This document shows positions 9,217 to 18,340 of a stretch of DNA of 64,000 nucleotides, one piece after another. The DNA comes from Clostridium sp. OF03-18AA (GTDB taxonomy: Bacteria; Bacillota; Clostridia; Lachnospirales; Lachnospiraceae). The notes below the pieces were generated by a model. The model saw only the letters and a program-made list of their open reading frames with translations, did not search any database and was not told where the DNA came from. Position 1 is the first letter of the stretch; the number at the start of each line of letters is the position of its first letter. The translations under genes were made by a program, and so were the position numbers. Location of the stretch: the NCBI RefSeq assembly GCF_003478035.1, contig NZ_QUEP01000005.1:1-64000 (forward strand), in the 5' to 3' direction.

Positions 9217-11502
9217 ATGGAAGAAAACAAACTGAAAACGATCGAAGGCGAGCTGGAAGCGCCTGCTGATTTCACAAGTCCTGATATTCTTTACCGGGAT
9301 CTTGTTGCCAGTATCAGAAAGTACCATCCGTCCGATGATCTGAGCATGATCGAGAAGGCATATCAGCTTGCAGATAATGCCCATAAAGACCAGAAGCGAA
9401 AATCCGGGGAACCGTACATTATCCATCCGCTCTGTGTAGCGATCATCCTCGCGGATCTCGAGATGGATAAAGAGACGATCGCAGCCGGACTTCTCCACGA
9501 CGTGGTGGAAGATACCGTATATACAGAGGAACAGCTCGCCGAGATCTTCGGAAAAGAGGTTGCCCTCTTAGTCGACGGTGTTACAAAGCTGACCCAGTTA
9601 TCCTGGTCGGCGGATAAGGTGGAAATGCAGGCGGAGAACTTAAGAAAAATGTTCCTCGCCATGGCAAAAGATATCCGCGTCATTATCATCAAGCTTGCGG
9701 ACCGTCTCCACAATATGCGGACGCTTCAGTACATGCGCCCGGAAAAGCAGAAGGAGAAGGCGAGAGAGACCATCGAGATCTACTCCCCTCTTGCTGACAG
9801 ACTCGGTATTTCCAAGATCAAGATCGAACTGGATGACCTTGCGTTACGGTATCTCGAGCCAAATGTATACAAAGAACTGGAAGAAAAGATTGCCCTGACA
9901 AGCGAAGCGCGCCAGAAATTCATCGATGACATTATCGCCGAGATCAAGACCCACATGGAAAATGCTGAGATCAGGTGCGAGGTCAACGGACGCGTCAAGC
10001 ACTTCTTCAGTATTTATAAAAAGATGTTAAACCAGCACAAGACGCTGGACCAGATCTACGATATCTTCGCGGTCCGCATCATCGTGGACTCCGTAAAAGA
10101 CTGTTACGCGGCTCTGGGTGTGATCCACGAGATGTACAAACCGATCCCCGGCCGTTTTAAAGATTATATCGCGATGCCGAAGCCGAATATGTATCAGTCC
10201 TTACATACGACACTGATCGGCACAAACGGCCAGCCATTTGAGATCCAGATCCGTACCTTCGAGATGCACCGTACAGCGGAATATGGTATCGCTGCCCACT
10301 GGAAATATAAAGAGAGCGGCAGCGGACAGGTTGCTGCCGGTGATGAGGCGAAGAAGTTAAGCTGGCTGCGTCAGATCCTCGAGTGGCAGCAGGATATGTC
10401 CGACAACAAGGAATTCTTAAATGCCATCAAGAGCGACCTCGATATGTTCTCCGACAGCGTGTACTGTTTTACACCGACCGGAGACGTAAAGGCACTGCCA
10501 AGCGGCTCCACACCGATCGACTTTGCTTACTCGATCCACACGGCTGTCGGAAACAAGATGGTGGGCGCGAGAGTCAACGGAAAGCTCGTAAATATTGACT
10601 ATGTGATCCAGAACGGTGACCGGATCGAGATCATGACATCCCAGAATTCCAAGGGACCAAGCCGTGACTGGTTAAATATCATCAAGAGCAGCCAGGCGAG
10701 AAACAAGATCAACGCCTGGTTCAAGCAGGAGCGGAAGGCTGACAATATCTTAAAAGGCCGCGAAATGATCGACCGCTACTGTAAGGCAAAGGGGATCAAC
10801 TTCTCCGATATCAATAAGCCGGAATTCGTAGATAAGGTTTTAAAACGCTACGCGTTCCAGGACTGGGATTCTGTTCTGGCATCCGTCGGACACGGCGGAT
10901 TAAAAGAAGGTCAGGTCATCAACAAGATGATCGAGGAGCGCACAAAGAAGCTGAAACGCGAAGTAACCGACGCGACGATCCTTGATGCCATCGGCGAGAA
11001 TAACAAACCGGCGGTAGTTCCGATCAGAGGCAGCAAGTCAAAGAGCGGCATCATCGTAAAAGGCATCCATGACCTTGCGGTTCGTTTTTCCAAGTGCTGT
11101 AGCCCGGTTCCGGGTGACGAGATCGTTGGTTTCGTGACGAGAGGCCGCGGAATTACGATCCACAGAACCGACTGCATCAACGTCTTAAATCTCCCGGAGA
11201 TTGAGAGAAGCCGCCTGATCGACGCGGAGTGGCAGGGCGTTGAGGAGGACAACAGTGCCGCGACCTACTCCACAGAGATCTCGATCTTCGCGAACAACCG
11301 GATCGGCATGTTCGTGGATATCTCCAAGATCTTCACAGAACGCGAGATCGATATCAAGGCCATGAGCTCCCGCGTGAACAAGCAGGGCAAAGCGACGATC
11401 ACCATGAGCTTCGATATCCATGGAATCGAAGAATTAAACAACCTGATGGCAAAGCTGCGCCAGATCGACGGCGTGCTGGATATTGAGAGAACCACGGGCT
11501 GA
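9217..11502 (+). CDS. relA: Bifunctional (p)ppGpp synthetase/hydrolase
   Basis: RelA/SpoT homologue (Rel) of 761 residues that makes and degrades the alarmone (p)ppGpp. Domain order: HD hydrolase (HD pair at His94-Asp95 in GLLHDVVEDT, so hydrolase should be active), synthetase (with YQSLHTTLIG and the RTFEMHRTAEYGIAAHWKYKE region), TGS (starting near CFTPTGDVKALPSGSTPIDF), a zinc-finger/helical region with CCSPVPGD, and a C-terminal ACT domain. The start at 9217 (MEENKLK) follows GGTGGGAG; six upstream codons to 9199 overlap that site and are excluded. It is followed by its own terminator at 11561-11600. Confidence 0.96.
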   Translation: MEENKLKTIEGELEAPADFTSPDILYRDLVASIRKYHPSDDLSMIEKAYQLADNAHKDQKRKSGEPYIIHPLCVAIILADLEMDKETIAAGLLHDVVEDTVYTEEQLAEIFGKEVALLVDGVTKLTQLSWSADKVEMQAENLRKMFLAMAKDIRVIIIKLADRLHNMRTLQYMRPEKQKEKARETIEIYSPLADRLGISKIKIELDDLALRYLEPNVYKELEEKIALTSEARQKFIDDIIAEIKTHMENAEIRCEVNGRVKHFFSIYKKMLNQHKTLDQIYDIFAVRIIVDSVKDCYAALGVIHEMYKPIPGRFKDYIAMPKPNMYQSLHTTLIGTNGQPFEIQIRTFEMHRTAEYGIAAHWKYKESGSGQVAAGDEAKKLSWLRQILEWQQDMSDNKEFLNAIKSDLDMFSDSVYCFTPTGDVKALPSGSTPIDFAYSIHTAVGNKMVGARVNGKLVNIDYVIQNGDRIEIMTSQNSKGPSRDWLNIIKSSQARNKINAWFKQERKADNILKGREMIDRYCKAKGINFSDINKPEFVDKVLKRYAFQDWDSVLASVGHGGLKEGQVINKMIEERTKKLKREVTDATILDAIGENNKPAVVPIRGSKSKSGIIVKGIHDLAVRFSKCCSPVPGDEIVGFVTRGRGITIHRTDCINVLNLPEIERSRLIDAEWQGVEEDNSAATYSTEISIFANNRIGMFVDISKIFTEREIDIKAMSSRVNKQGKATITMSFDIHGIEELNNLMAKLRQIDGVLDIERTTG

Positions 11503-11560
11503 TAAAAATTTAGATAACTCTGCATTCAGGTGTGTGAAAGTGCGCCGTGAGTGCGGTGAT

Positions 11561-11600
11561 AAAGGTCTGCCGGAGGTGCTACGGACGGCAGGCCTTTTTA
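11561..11600 (+). terminator. Terminator after relA
   Basis: A GC-rich stem (AAAGG-CTGCCG with CGGCAGGCCTTT) ends in five T residues, 59 bp after the relA stop. A second small hairpin (GCATAAAG...CTTTATGC, 11639-11670) sits just before the next gene. Confidence 0.8.
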
Positions 11601-11693
11601 TACACGAATGTTTGAAAACCACAGCAGAAAACTGTAACGGCATAAAGGCGAAGCACTTCTCTTTATGCTGTTGAAAATGGAGGAAAGTAAACT

Positions 11694-12338
11694 ATGAGCG
11701 AGATCCGCATCAAGACTCTGGTAGTCGGCATGGTTGGAACCAACTGCTATCTGGTCTATGATCATGAGACAAAACGAGCTGCCGTTATCGATCCGGGCGA
11801 TGGCGCCGGTCAGATCGCCAATATGGCGATATCCCTGGGGTTAAAGCCGGAAGCGATCCTTCTGACCCACGGTCACTTCGACCATATCATGGCGGCAAAG
11901 GAACTGAAGGAGACCTGGAATGTACCGATCTACGCATGCGAAAAGGAGATCGATGTCCTGACGGATGGCCGAAAGAGTCTCGTGGCAGGCTATTTCAGAG
12001 AACCGTACACGATCACACCGGATGTCACCGTGAAGGAGGGTGACGAGCTTTCCATCGCCGGATTTACATGGAAAGTATTTGAAACACCGGGACACACCAT
12101 CGGTTCCTGCTGTTACTATATCGAAAAAGAATCTGTTCTCTTCTCCGGAGATACCCTGTTTGCAGGCTCCTACGGCCGCACAGATTTCCCGACGGGGAGC
12201 GGACGCCAGATCGCCGAGTCTGTAAGACGTCTGCTCTCCACACTGCCGGACGACACCATGGTCTATCCGGGGCATATGGACACGACTACCATCGGTTTTG
12301 AAAAGAAGTATAATCCTCTTTCGGGGGCAATGGAATGA
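11694..12338 (+). CDS. MBL-fold metallohydrolase (glyoxalase II-like)
   Basis: Cytosolic metallo-beta-lactamase-fold hydrolase of 214 residues. The metal-binding signature HGHFDH is at residues 59-64. A second ligand histidine is in TPGHTIGS, a bridging aspartate in FSGDTLF, and a late histidine in YPGHMDTTT. The ATG is preceded by GGAGGAAAG. Its stop overlaps the hemZ start by four bases, so the two are coupled. The family includes glyoxalase II and many thioester hydrolases. Its repeated position between relA and hemZ in Clostridia is known, but the substrate is not. Confidence 0.92.
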   Translation: MSEIRIKTLVVGMVGTNCYLVYDHETKRAAVIDPGDGAGQIANMAISLGLKPEAILLTHGHFDHIMAAKELKETWNVPIYACEKEIDVLTDGRKSLVAGYFREPYTITPDVTVKEGDELSIAGFTWKVFETPGHTIGSCCYYIEKESVLFSGDTLFAGSYGRTDFPTGSGRQIAESVRRLLSTLPDDTMVYPGHMDTTTIGFEKKYNPLSGAME

Positions 12339-13792
12339 TTGGAATTTTATTAAACGATACTGCTTATGAGCAGGATATACGGGAGCTTTTGATGGCGTTT
12401 TATCCGGGTGAGACTTTTGTCCATGAGAAACAGGACGACGTGGATTTTTATGTGGAGGGAACCTGCACACAGAACGCGGATGAGACAAAATTTGGCTTGA
12501 AGATCACGGATCCGGCGGGCACCGTCGCAGATGAGGCCGTATTTCCGATCGACTACGATGTGCGGTTAAACGCAAAGACAACGATCAAGAAAGAGCTTTA
12601 CGGCATGTTAAAAAAGCGGACGGGAAAAGAACTCCCCTGGGGGACCCTGACCGGTATCCGCCCGACAAAGATCGCCATGACGAGACTTGATCAGGGTGAG
12701 GATGAGGAGAGCATCCGTTCCTTCATGCGGGACATGTACCTGACAAGCAAAGAGAAGATCGACTTAAGTGTGGAGGTCGCGAAACGGGAGCGGGAGCTCT
12801 TAAGCCATATCGACTATGAGACGGGATACAGCCTCTATGTGGGAATTCCGTTCTGTCCGACCACCTGCCTCTACTGTTCCTTCACCTCCTACCCGATCGG
12901 CGCGTGGGAAAAGAAGGTTCATCTCTATCTTGAAGCGCTGTTTAAAGAATTAGACTATGTGGCAGAAAAGATGAAGGGACGTACTCTCGACACGGTTTAC
13001 TTTGGCGGCGGAACTCCGACGTCCTTAAAGGCCGAGGAACTGGACGCCCTGCTCACAAAGATCGAGAATACCTTTGACCTCTCAAAGGTACAGGAATTCA
13101 CTGTGGAAGCCGGACGTCCGGACAGCATCACCGAAGACAAGTTCAAAGTTCTCCGTGCCCACAATATCTCCAGGATCTCCATCAATCCGCAGACGATGAA
13201 GCAGGCAACTCTGGATCTGATCGGACGCCACCACACCGTGGATATGGTGAAGGAAAAATTCCGCATGGCAAGAGATCTTGGCTTTGACAATATCAATATG
13301 GACCTCATCATCGGACTTCCGGAGGAAGATATCGATGACGTCCGCAGCACCATGGAGCAGGTCAGAGAGCTTGCCCCGGACAGCGTAACGGTCCACTCTC
13401 TCGCCATCAAGCGTGCGGCGAGACTGAATATCTTCAAGGAGCGCTACGCGAACTTAAAGATCCAGAACACTCAGGAGATGATCGATCTCACTGCGAAGTA
13501 CGCCCGCGAGATGGGTCTTGAGCCGTATTACCTGTACCGTCAGAAAAATATGGCCGGAAATTTCGAGAATGTCGGCTATGCGGCACCCGGAAAAGCATGT
13601 ATCTACAATATCCTCATTATGGAGGAAAAGCAGACCATCGTGGCCTGCGGTGCCGGAACCACCACGAAAGTCACGTTCCCGGCGGAAAACCGTCTGGAAC
13701 GCGCGGAGAATGTGAAGGATGTAGCTTCCTATATCGAGAGGATCGACGAGATGATCGATAGGAAAGAGAAGCTGTTGAGCAAGTTAGTTTAA
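12335..13792 (+). CDS. hemZ: Coproporphyrinogen dehydrogenase HemZ
   Basis: Radical SAM enzyme of 485 residues of the HemZ branch of the oxygen-independent coproporphyrinogen III oxidase family. An N-terminal extension (about 1-165) distinguishes HemZ from HemN/HemW. The [4Fe-4S] cluster motif CxxxCxxC is at Cys174, Cys178 and Cys181 (FCPTTCLYC), followed by a glycine-rich SAM motif (FGGGTPT). The HemN C-terminal domain follows. The start ATG overlaps the MBL gene stop. In a heme-poor anaerobe the real role may be other than heme synthesis; this is inference. Confidence 0.93.
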   Translation: MIGILLNDTAYEQDIRELLMAFYPGETFVHEKQDDVDFYVEGTCTQNADETKFGLKITDPAGTVADEAVFPIDYDVRLNAKTTIKKELYGMLKKRTGKELPWGTLTGIRPTKIAMTRLDQGEDEESIRSFMRDMYLTSKEKIDLSVEVAKRERELLSHIDYETGYSLYVGIPFCPTTCLYCSFTSYPIGAWEKKVHLYLEALFKELDYVAEKMKGRTLDTVYFGGGTPTSLKAEELDALLTKIENTFDLSKVQEFTVEAGRPDSITEDKFKVLRAHNISRISINPQTMKQATLDLIGRHHTVDMVKEKFRMARDLGFDNINMDLIIGLPEEDIDDVRSTMEQVRELAPDSVTVHSLAIKRAARLNIFKERYANLKIQNTQEMIDLTAKYAREMGLEPYYLYRQKNMAGNFENVGYAAPGKACIYNILIMEEKQTIVACGAGTTTKVTFPAENRLERAENVKDVASYIERIDEMIDRKEKLLSKLV

Positions 13793-13856
13793 ATATGTCT
13801 GCTGCGCTGACCGCAGGATAGCGCAGATCAAACGCCAGATCTGGGCACGCGGCAGC

Positions 13857-13903
13857 AAAATACGCTGTACATGGGGTTCATTCTCCTGTACAGCGTATTT
13901 TTT
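13857..13903 (+). terminator. Terminator after hemZ
   Basis: Long perfect stem AATACGCTGTAC / GTACAGCGTATT with a 20-base loop, A residues on the left and six T residues on the right. It ends the plus-strand MBL-hemZ unit. Confidence 0.88.
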
Positions 13904-13961
13904 AGATTCAACATTTTTTTAATTCTTATTTTGCAAAAGTTCTTTCTTTGTAACTTTTCTT

Positions 13962-14094
13962 GTAACTGTTCAGTAGGTCTGCGCACTTGCTGCGCTGACC
14001 GTAAGAAAACATAGGCTGGAAGGCAAAAATCCCATCAGCGAAGCTGATCTGGAATGGATTTTTGCACGTAACTATGAAGGTACTGAATAGTTAC
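13962..14094. repeat. Dispersed repeat family B, long copy
   Basis: A 133-bp element bounded by inverted ends GTAACTGTTCAGTA (13962-13975) and TACTGAATAGTTAC (14081-14094). An internal hairpin AAAAATCC...GGATTTTT carries a smaller AGC-GAA-GCT stem. The left arm continues GGTCTGCGCACTTGCTGCG, which is present in reverse complement in the 76-bp copy at 42207-42282. It lies between convergent hemZ and the MATE gene. It looks like a miniature inverted-repeat element; no flanking duplication was confirmed. Confidence 0.65.
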
Positions 14095-14103
14095 CTTTTC
14101 TTT

Positions 14104-15420
14104 TTACCAGGTCTTCCTCATGTATAAAAGTCCTGTGAGATCTGCCAGGATCCAGCCGATCGGGATCGCCATCCAGATTCCTGTCTCACCGAGGAATGTG
14201 GCAGAGAGCACGTAGGCAAGTAACACACGGATTCCGAGGGAGATCACTGTAAGCACCACAGACATCTCCGCCCTCTTGATCGCCCTGTAATATCCGTAAA
14301 GCAGGAACAGGCAGCCGATTCCAAAATAGAACGCGCCCTCGATCCTGAGATAACGGACGCCGGAGGCGATGACCGCCGTCTCTGCGGAGCTCACGAAGAT
14401 CTGCATGAGCGGTGCCGCGAAGGCAAAGACCAGCGCTGAGATCACAAGGCTGAATGCCGTGCTGATGGCAAAGGATTCCTTTGTGCCGCGGCGGATCCGT
14501 TCTTTATTTCCCGCGCCGTAGTTCTGGGCGATGAAGGTCGAATAGGCGTTTCCAAAGTCCTGAACCGGAAGATATGCGAAGGTGTCGATCTTTACTGCCG
14601 CTGCGAAAGCCGCCATGGTGGTGGCGCCAAAGCTATTTACAAGCCCCTGCACCATGAGGATTCCGAAGTTCATAACCGACTGCTGCAGGCAAGTCAGGGA
14701 GGAAAGGCCCGCGATCTCCTTTAAGATTCCGCCGTCAAAGCAAAGATCCTTTCTCTCCGGAAAAAGGCTTCTGCATCGGAAAAGAACGTAGAGCAAAATA
14801 CCGATCCCGGATACATACTGGGCAAAGATCGTCGCATAGGCCGCACCGGCGATCCCACAATGAAAGACCGCCACAAATAAAAGATCCCACGCGATGTTTA
14901 AGATCGCGGATACCGCAAGAAACACCAGCGGAACCGTAGAGTTTCCCAGCGCCCTTAACAGGCAGGAGAAGAAATTATAGAGGGACGTGGCGAGCAGACC
15001 TGCGAAAATGATCAGCAGATACTCCCTCATACCGCCCCAGACCTCCTCAGGAACCCGTAAGAAGTTTAAGATCGGATCAATGAAAATATAGACAACTGCG
15101 TTCAAAACAAGCGTTACAGCGAGGATCAGGCCGCAGGCGTGGGCGATGGAGGACTTCAGTGCCCTCTCATCTCCTTTTCCCCTGTAAATGGAAAACAGTG
15201 CGCCGGAGCCCATGCTGAGCCCCAGAAAGATCGAGGTCAGGAATGTCATCAGCGTGTAGGAAGATCCCACCGCCGCCAGAGCATTTTTTCCAAGGACACG
15301 GCCGACGATCAGGGTGTCCGCGATGTTGTAAAACTGCTGTAAAAGATTTCCTGCCATCATCGGCAGGGCAAATAAAAGAAGGGAGCGTGAGATGCTCCCT
15401 TTTGTAAGATCATGGTACAT
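14104..15420 (-). CDS. MATE-family efflux transporter
   Basis: Integral membrane protein of 438 residues with 12 predicted helices, from the multidrug and toxic compound extrusion family (DinF/NorM-like). The N-terminus MYHDLTKGSISRS and the following FALPMMAGNLLQQFYNIADT segment are typical of the clostridial MATE type, as is the mid-protein second MATE repeat with a LTCLQQSVMNFGI segment. GGAGTGAG precedes the ATG. It is not in an obvious operon. Members export cationic drugs or metabolites using Na+ or H+ gradients. A second MATE gene, with a broken frame, lies at the right end of the window. Confidence 0.92.
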   Translation of the reverse strand: MYHDLTKGSISRSLLLFALPMMAGNLLQQFYNIADTLIVGRVLGKNALAAVGSSYTLMTFLTSIFLGLSMGSGALFSIYRGKGDERALKSSIAHACGLILAVTLVLNAVVYIFIDPILNFLRVPEEVWGGMREYLLIIFAGLLATSLYNFFSCLLRALGNSTVPLVFLAVSAILNIAWDLLFVAVFHCGIAGAAYATIFAQYVSGIGILLYVLFRCRSLFPERKDLCFDGGILKEIAGLSSLTCLQQSVMNFGILMVQGLVNSFGATTMAAFAAAVKIDTFAYLPVQDFGNAYSTFIAQNYGAGNKERIRRGTKESFAISTAFSLVISALVFAFAAPLMQIFVSSAETAVIASGVRYLRIEGAFYFGIGCLFLLYGYYRAIKRAEMSVVLTVISLGIRVLLAYVLSATFLGETGIWMAIPIGWILADLTGLLYMRKTW

Positions 15421-15611
15421 GGAAACTCACTCCGTTATCACAGATTTATAAACGTACTGCACAGATATTTCACTGCACCGTACAGTTCTTCCATCATAGC
15501 ATGATTCCTGTTCTTTTACAAGGTGATCCCCACGGTCAAAGTCCTGTCAGCTTCCGCCGCGTTTTCATATAGACCGGTCACTCACAGCCATGTACCTTAT
15601 CAGCACCGCCC

Positions 15612-15650
15612 TTTACGCAGGCGCAGACTTTGGCTCGTTGTTCGCGTAAA
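15612..15650. repeat. Dispersed repeat family C, short copy
   Basis: Contains TTACGC...GCGTAA inverted ends around a conserved GACTTTGGCTCGTTGTTC core. The same core is found at 23415-23476 and 36534-36598. This copy lacks the upstream CGCTACAGTCGCC part of the other two. The rest of the 15421-15655 gap shows no gene. Confidence 0.6.
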
Positions 15651-15655
15651 CAAAA

Positions 15656-15692
15656 AGAAGGCAGAATCCACACCAGCTCGATTCTGCCTTCT
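15656..15692 (-). terminator. Terminator after the DUF3100 pair
   Basis: Perfect 13-bp stem AGAAGGCAGAATC / GATTCTGCCTTCT with an 11-base loop. The minus-strand product ends in TTTTTG. Confidence 0.88.
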
Positions 15693-15708
15693 GCTATTTT
15701 TATGTTGC

Positions 15709-16194
15709 TTAGATCACACCAGTCATCTTCAGAATGATCTGTGCGATGATCGTGGAGCCCAGGAATGTTCCTGCGAAAGTAAAGATCGCTACGATCACGA
15801 TCGCAAGTCCCTGTTCCTTGAAGGTATCCACATCCTTGCCGATGGAAATTCCCGCATATGCAAGGATCGGAGTGCAGAGCGGAAGAAGTCCGATCTTTCC
15901 AATCTGTTCGATCGCATAATCTGCGATCGGGCTGACACCCGGGATCGTGATCAGGATCGCGATAAATGAGATATAAGCGATTGCCGGAAGATTCTTCGGT
16001 GAAACCTTATTGATCAGCTCATAAATGATACAGCCCACCAGCGTGCATAAAAGAAGAAGCACGAGCCCGGGCACTGCCTCAAGCGGGGTTACCGGGTTTC
16101 CGGCCTTTGATGTACTGATAAAATTGCCGATGGATGCGAAGATGCATACAAGGACAAGACATTTGATTCTTTTAAACCATACTGCTGCGTCCAT
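15709..16194 (-). CDS. Small membrane protein paired with DUF3100
   Basis: A 161-residue protein with about five membrane helices and no soluble domain. The first helix spans about 10-26 and the last about 130-157. Glycine- and proline-bearing helices (LPLCTPILAYAGISIG) suggest a transport function. It starts 11 bp after the DUF3100 gene stop, with AGGAGGG upstream, so the two are almost certainly co-transcribed and probably form one two-component transporter. I do not recognise a named family for it with certainty; a DUF340/LysO-like or MadL/MadM-like split carrier is a possible parallel. Confidence 0.75.
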   Translation of the reverse strand: MDAAVWFKRIKCLVLVCIFASIGNFISTSKAGNPVTPLEAVPGLVLLLLCTLVGCIIYELINKVSPKNLPAIAYISFIAILITIPGVSPIADYAIEQIGKIGLLPLCTPILAYAGISIGKDVDTFKEQGLAIVIVAIFTFAGTFLGSTIIAQIILKMTGVI

Positions 16195-16205
16195 ATGGAT
16201 CCCTC

Positions 16206-17042
16206 CTATTCTTCCCCGGCTGCTTTAACTTTTACCTTAGCGCCGATCGGGAGTCCGTCTTTATAATGCCTGTTGTTCTTTGTGAACAGCTTATACATGA
16301 ATTCACACATTGGAAGTGCGATGAAAAGACTCATATAAAGGCCATCCACACTGCTCAGCATATTTGAGGTCGCCGCATAAGCAGTGATCTCCGCTTCCAT
16401 ATCCGGATATGCCTCAACGACTGCCGCAAGGCTGGCAGAAAGCATGGATGCGGAACCTGTTCCACACGCCATTCCAAGCGCGTACGGATGGAAGATATTT
16501 AAGGAGCAGAGGAGGGAAACAAAGATACCATTGAACATGGTTCCGAATACAGTGCCTGTGATATATCCGCCCATAACACCGATTCCCTCATCCGAATCAA
16601 GACCATATTTATCAGCAACAACCGCAAGGGAACTCTCTCTTGAAATAGAGAAGGACGTTCCGATTGCCGCGCGTCCCATATGGAATACAAATACAGCGAT
16701 CGGAAGCGCTAAAACCGCGGTCCCCAGATTTCCGAACTCCTGAAGGATCAGCGCCGGTCCGGCTTTGACAACCGCGCCGAGGTTCGGTCCGATCGTGGAC
16801 GCGATCTTCGCGGTCAGCATCATAACACTGATCCCGATATACGGAGACGCCTCCGACATCATCTTCTGCGGGATCATTTTTACGATTCCAAGGATCGCTC
16901 CGAGGATCAGAACGTACAGCATCGGAAACAGTGAGAACGACAAAGGCCCGAAACTGAATTTTTTGGTGCCGATAAATTCGGCGATTACGGTGAGTACGAA
17001 AGCAAGCGCATGGATACGCCAGTCAGCCATATGCTCTTTCAT
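16206..17042 (-). CDS. DUF3100 domain-containing membrane protein
   Basis: A 278-residue polytopic membrane protein of the uncharacterised DUF3100 family. About eight hydrophobic segments are visible, with conserved-looking stretches GTKKFSFGPLSFSLFPMLY near the N-terminus and a GMACGTGSASMLSASLAA segment in the second half. The start at 17042 (MKEHMADWR) is chosen because AGGAGGG lies directly upstream; the 16 extra in-frame codons to 17090 run through that site. Its partner is the small membrane protein immediately downstream. The arrangement suggests a secondary transporter for an organic acid or amino acid, which is inference. Confidence 0.85.
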   Translation of the reverse strand: MKEHMADWRIHALAFVLTVIAEFIGTKKFSFGPLSFSLFPMLYVLILGAILGIVKMIPQKMMSEASPYIGISVMMLTAKIASTIGPNLGAVVKAGPALILQEFGNLGTAVLALPIAVFVFHMGRAAIGTSFSISRESSLAVVADKYGLDSDEGIGVMGGYITGTVFGTMFNGIFVSLLCSLNIFHPYALGMACGTGSASMLSASLAAVVEAYPDMEAEITAYAATSNMLSSVDGLYMSLFIALPMCEFMYKLFTKNNRHYKDGLPIGAKVKVKAAGEE

Positions 17043-17218
17043 ATTCAATCCCTCCTTTTCTTTTTCGGCAGCCGCATCGAAATTCAACAACTACCCTTTT
17101 TCGCCTCTGCACGTTTCACTTTTGCTGAAATCATGTACCTGTACCATGTCCGTTCAGACAAAAAACACGTCTCTTTTCCGCAAACATTTGTCCGCAACGC
17201 AGAAACAATTTAACATTG

Positions 17219-17246
17219 ATTCTATCAGATTCCCGGGAAAATGCAA
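17219..17246 (-). promoter_or_regulatory. Possible promoter of the DUF3100 pair
   Basis: Minus-strand TTGCAT (17241-17246), 16-base spacer and TAGAAT (17219-17224), giving a leader of about 170 nt. The rest of the 17043-17473 gap holds this, a terminator and no gene. Confidence 0.45.
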
Positions 17247-17370
17247 GCATTTTTTGGCTTGTTTCGCGAAAAATACCGTGGTGATCAGGTACTGTATCAC
17301 AGTATGCGATTTGTTTTTCTATGTTTCATATTGTGGAATCTCTTTTGTATTATGGAATTTCCTGCTAAAC

Positions 17371-17414
17371 AAAAAAGTTCCATCAGCCTTGTATTCAGCT
17401 GACAGAACTTTTTT
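17371..17414 (-). terminator. Terminator after mscS-like gene
   Basis: AAAAAAGTTC-TCAGC pairs with GCTGA-GAACTTTTTT around an 8-base loop, T-rich on both strands. It follows the channel gene stop at 17474. Confidence 0.8.
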
Positions 17415-17473
17415 ATACGATCTGTGCACGAGCCAGGAACATTATTCCTACATCATACTGATGGGTATCTTCT

Positions 17474-18289
17474 CTACTGTGACTCCTTCGTCAGTGTCAC
17501 GTTCATATACTGATACGGGATCTCGATCCCTTCCCGGTCAAATGTGAGTTTGATCTCCTCCGTGATCGCCCATTTTGTTTTCCAATAGTCCTCACAGAGC
17601 ACCCAGCCTCTCGCGCTCAAGTTCACGCTGCTGTCTCCGAGGCTGTCCACGATCACCTGGATATCCTGGTCTTTCATGATATATGGATTCTCCTCAAAGA
17701 TCTGTTTCAGAACGTTTTTCGCCTTTAAGAGATCCGAGGAATATCCGATCCCGACGTTGATGATCAGGCGGCGTTTTCCCATTCTCGTGAGGTTTGTGAG
17801 CGGTGCGCTCGATACCGAGCTGTTCGGGATCGTGATCACGCGGTTGTCGATCGTCAAAAGTGTCGTGTATACAAGACCGATCGTCTCGACCGTTCCCTCA
17901 CCTGCCGATGTGCTGATATAATCCCCGACCTTAAACGGTTTTAAGAGCAGGATCAGCGTTCCGCCTGCGAAATTTGAGAGTGTATTCTGCATCGCAAGGC
18001 TGAATGCCAGCGTTACGGTACCGATAACCGCAACGAAGGACGTTGTCTTGATCCCCAGCTGGTCCGCTGCCATGAACACCATGACTCCGAAGAGGACGGC
18101 GTGCAGCAGCATATCCAGAAACTTCTTTAACGTGATCTCCACGCCGGCGCGGTCCATGATCTGCCCTGCTGCGGTCCGGACCATCCGAATCACGCGGAGA
18201 CCGACAAATACGATCACCGCGGTCCAGAAGATCCTGGTCCCGTATTTGATGGCCGTCGTAGTAAGAAAATCCAGTGTGTATTCTTTCAT
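17474..18289 (-). CDS. Small-conductance mechanosensitive channel (MscS family)
   Basis: A 271-residue MscS-type channel that opens under membrane tension to release solutes during hypo-osmotic shock. Three membrane helices lie near residues 16-35, 60-80 and 88-115. The pore-lining third helix shows Gly/Ala packing (LAFSLAMQNTLSNFAGG). The beta domain follows (KPFKVGDYI, then NSSVSSAPLTNL), with a C-terminal alpha/beta domain. It matches the short MscS core length. It starts 51 bp after glgB on the same strand and may be read from the same transcript. Confidence 0.92.
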   Translation of the reverse strand: MKEYTLDFLTTTAIKYGTRIFWTAVIVFVGLRVIRMVRTAAGQIMDRAGVEITLKKFLDMLLHAVLFGVMVFMAADQLGIKTTSFVAVIGTVTLAFSLAMQNTLSNFAGGTLILLLKPFKVGDYISTSAGEGTVETIGLVYTTLLTIDNRVITIPNSSVSSAPLTNLTRMGKRRLIINVGIGYSSDLLKAKNVLKQIFEENPYIMKDQDIQVIVDSLGDSSVNLSARGWVLCEDYWKTKWAITEEIKLTFDREGIEIPYQYMNVTLTKESQ

Positions 18290-18340
18290 GTCTGTTTCCC
18301 TGCTGTTTTTCGGACATTTTCATGCCCTGTATTTTTCTGT

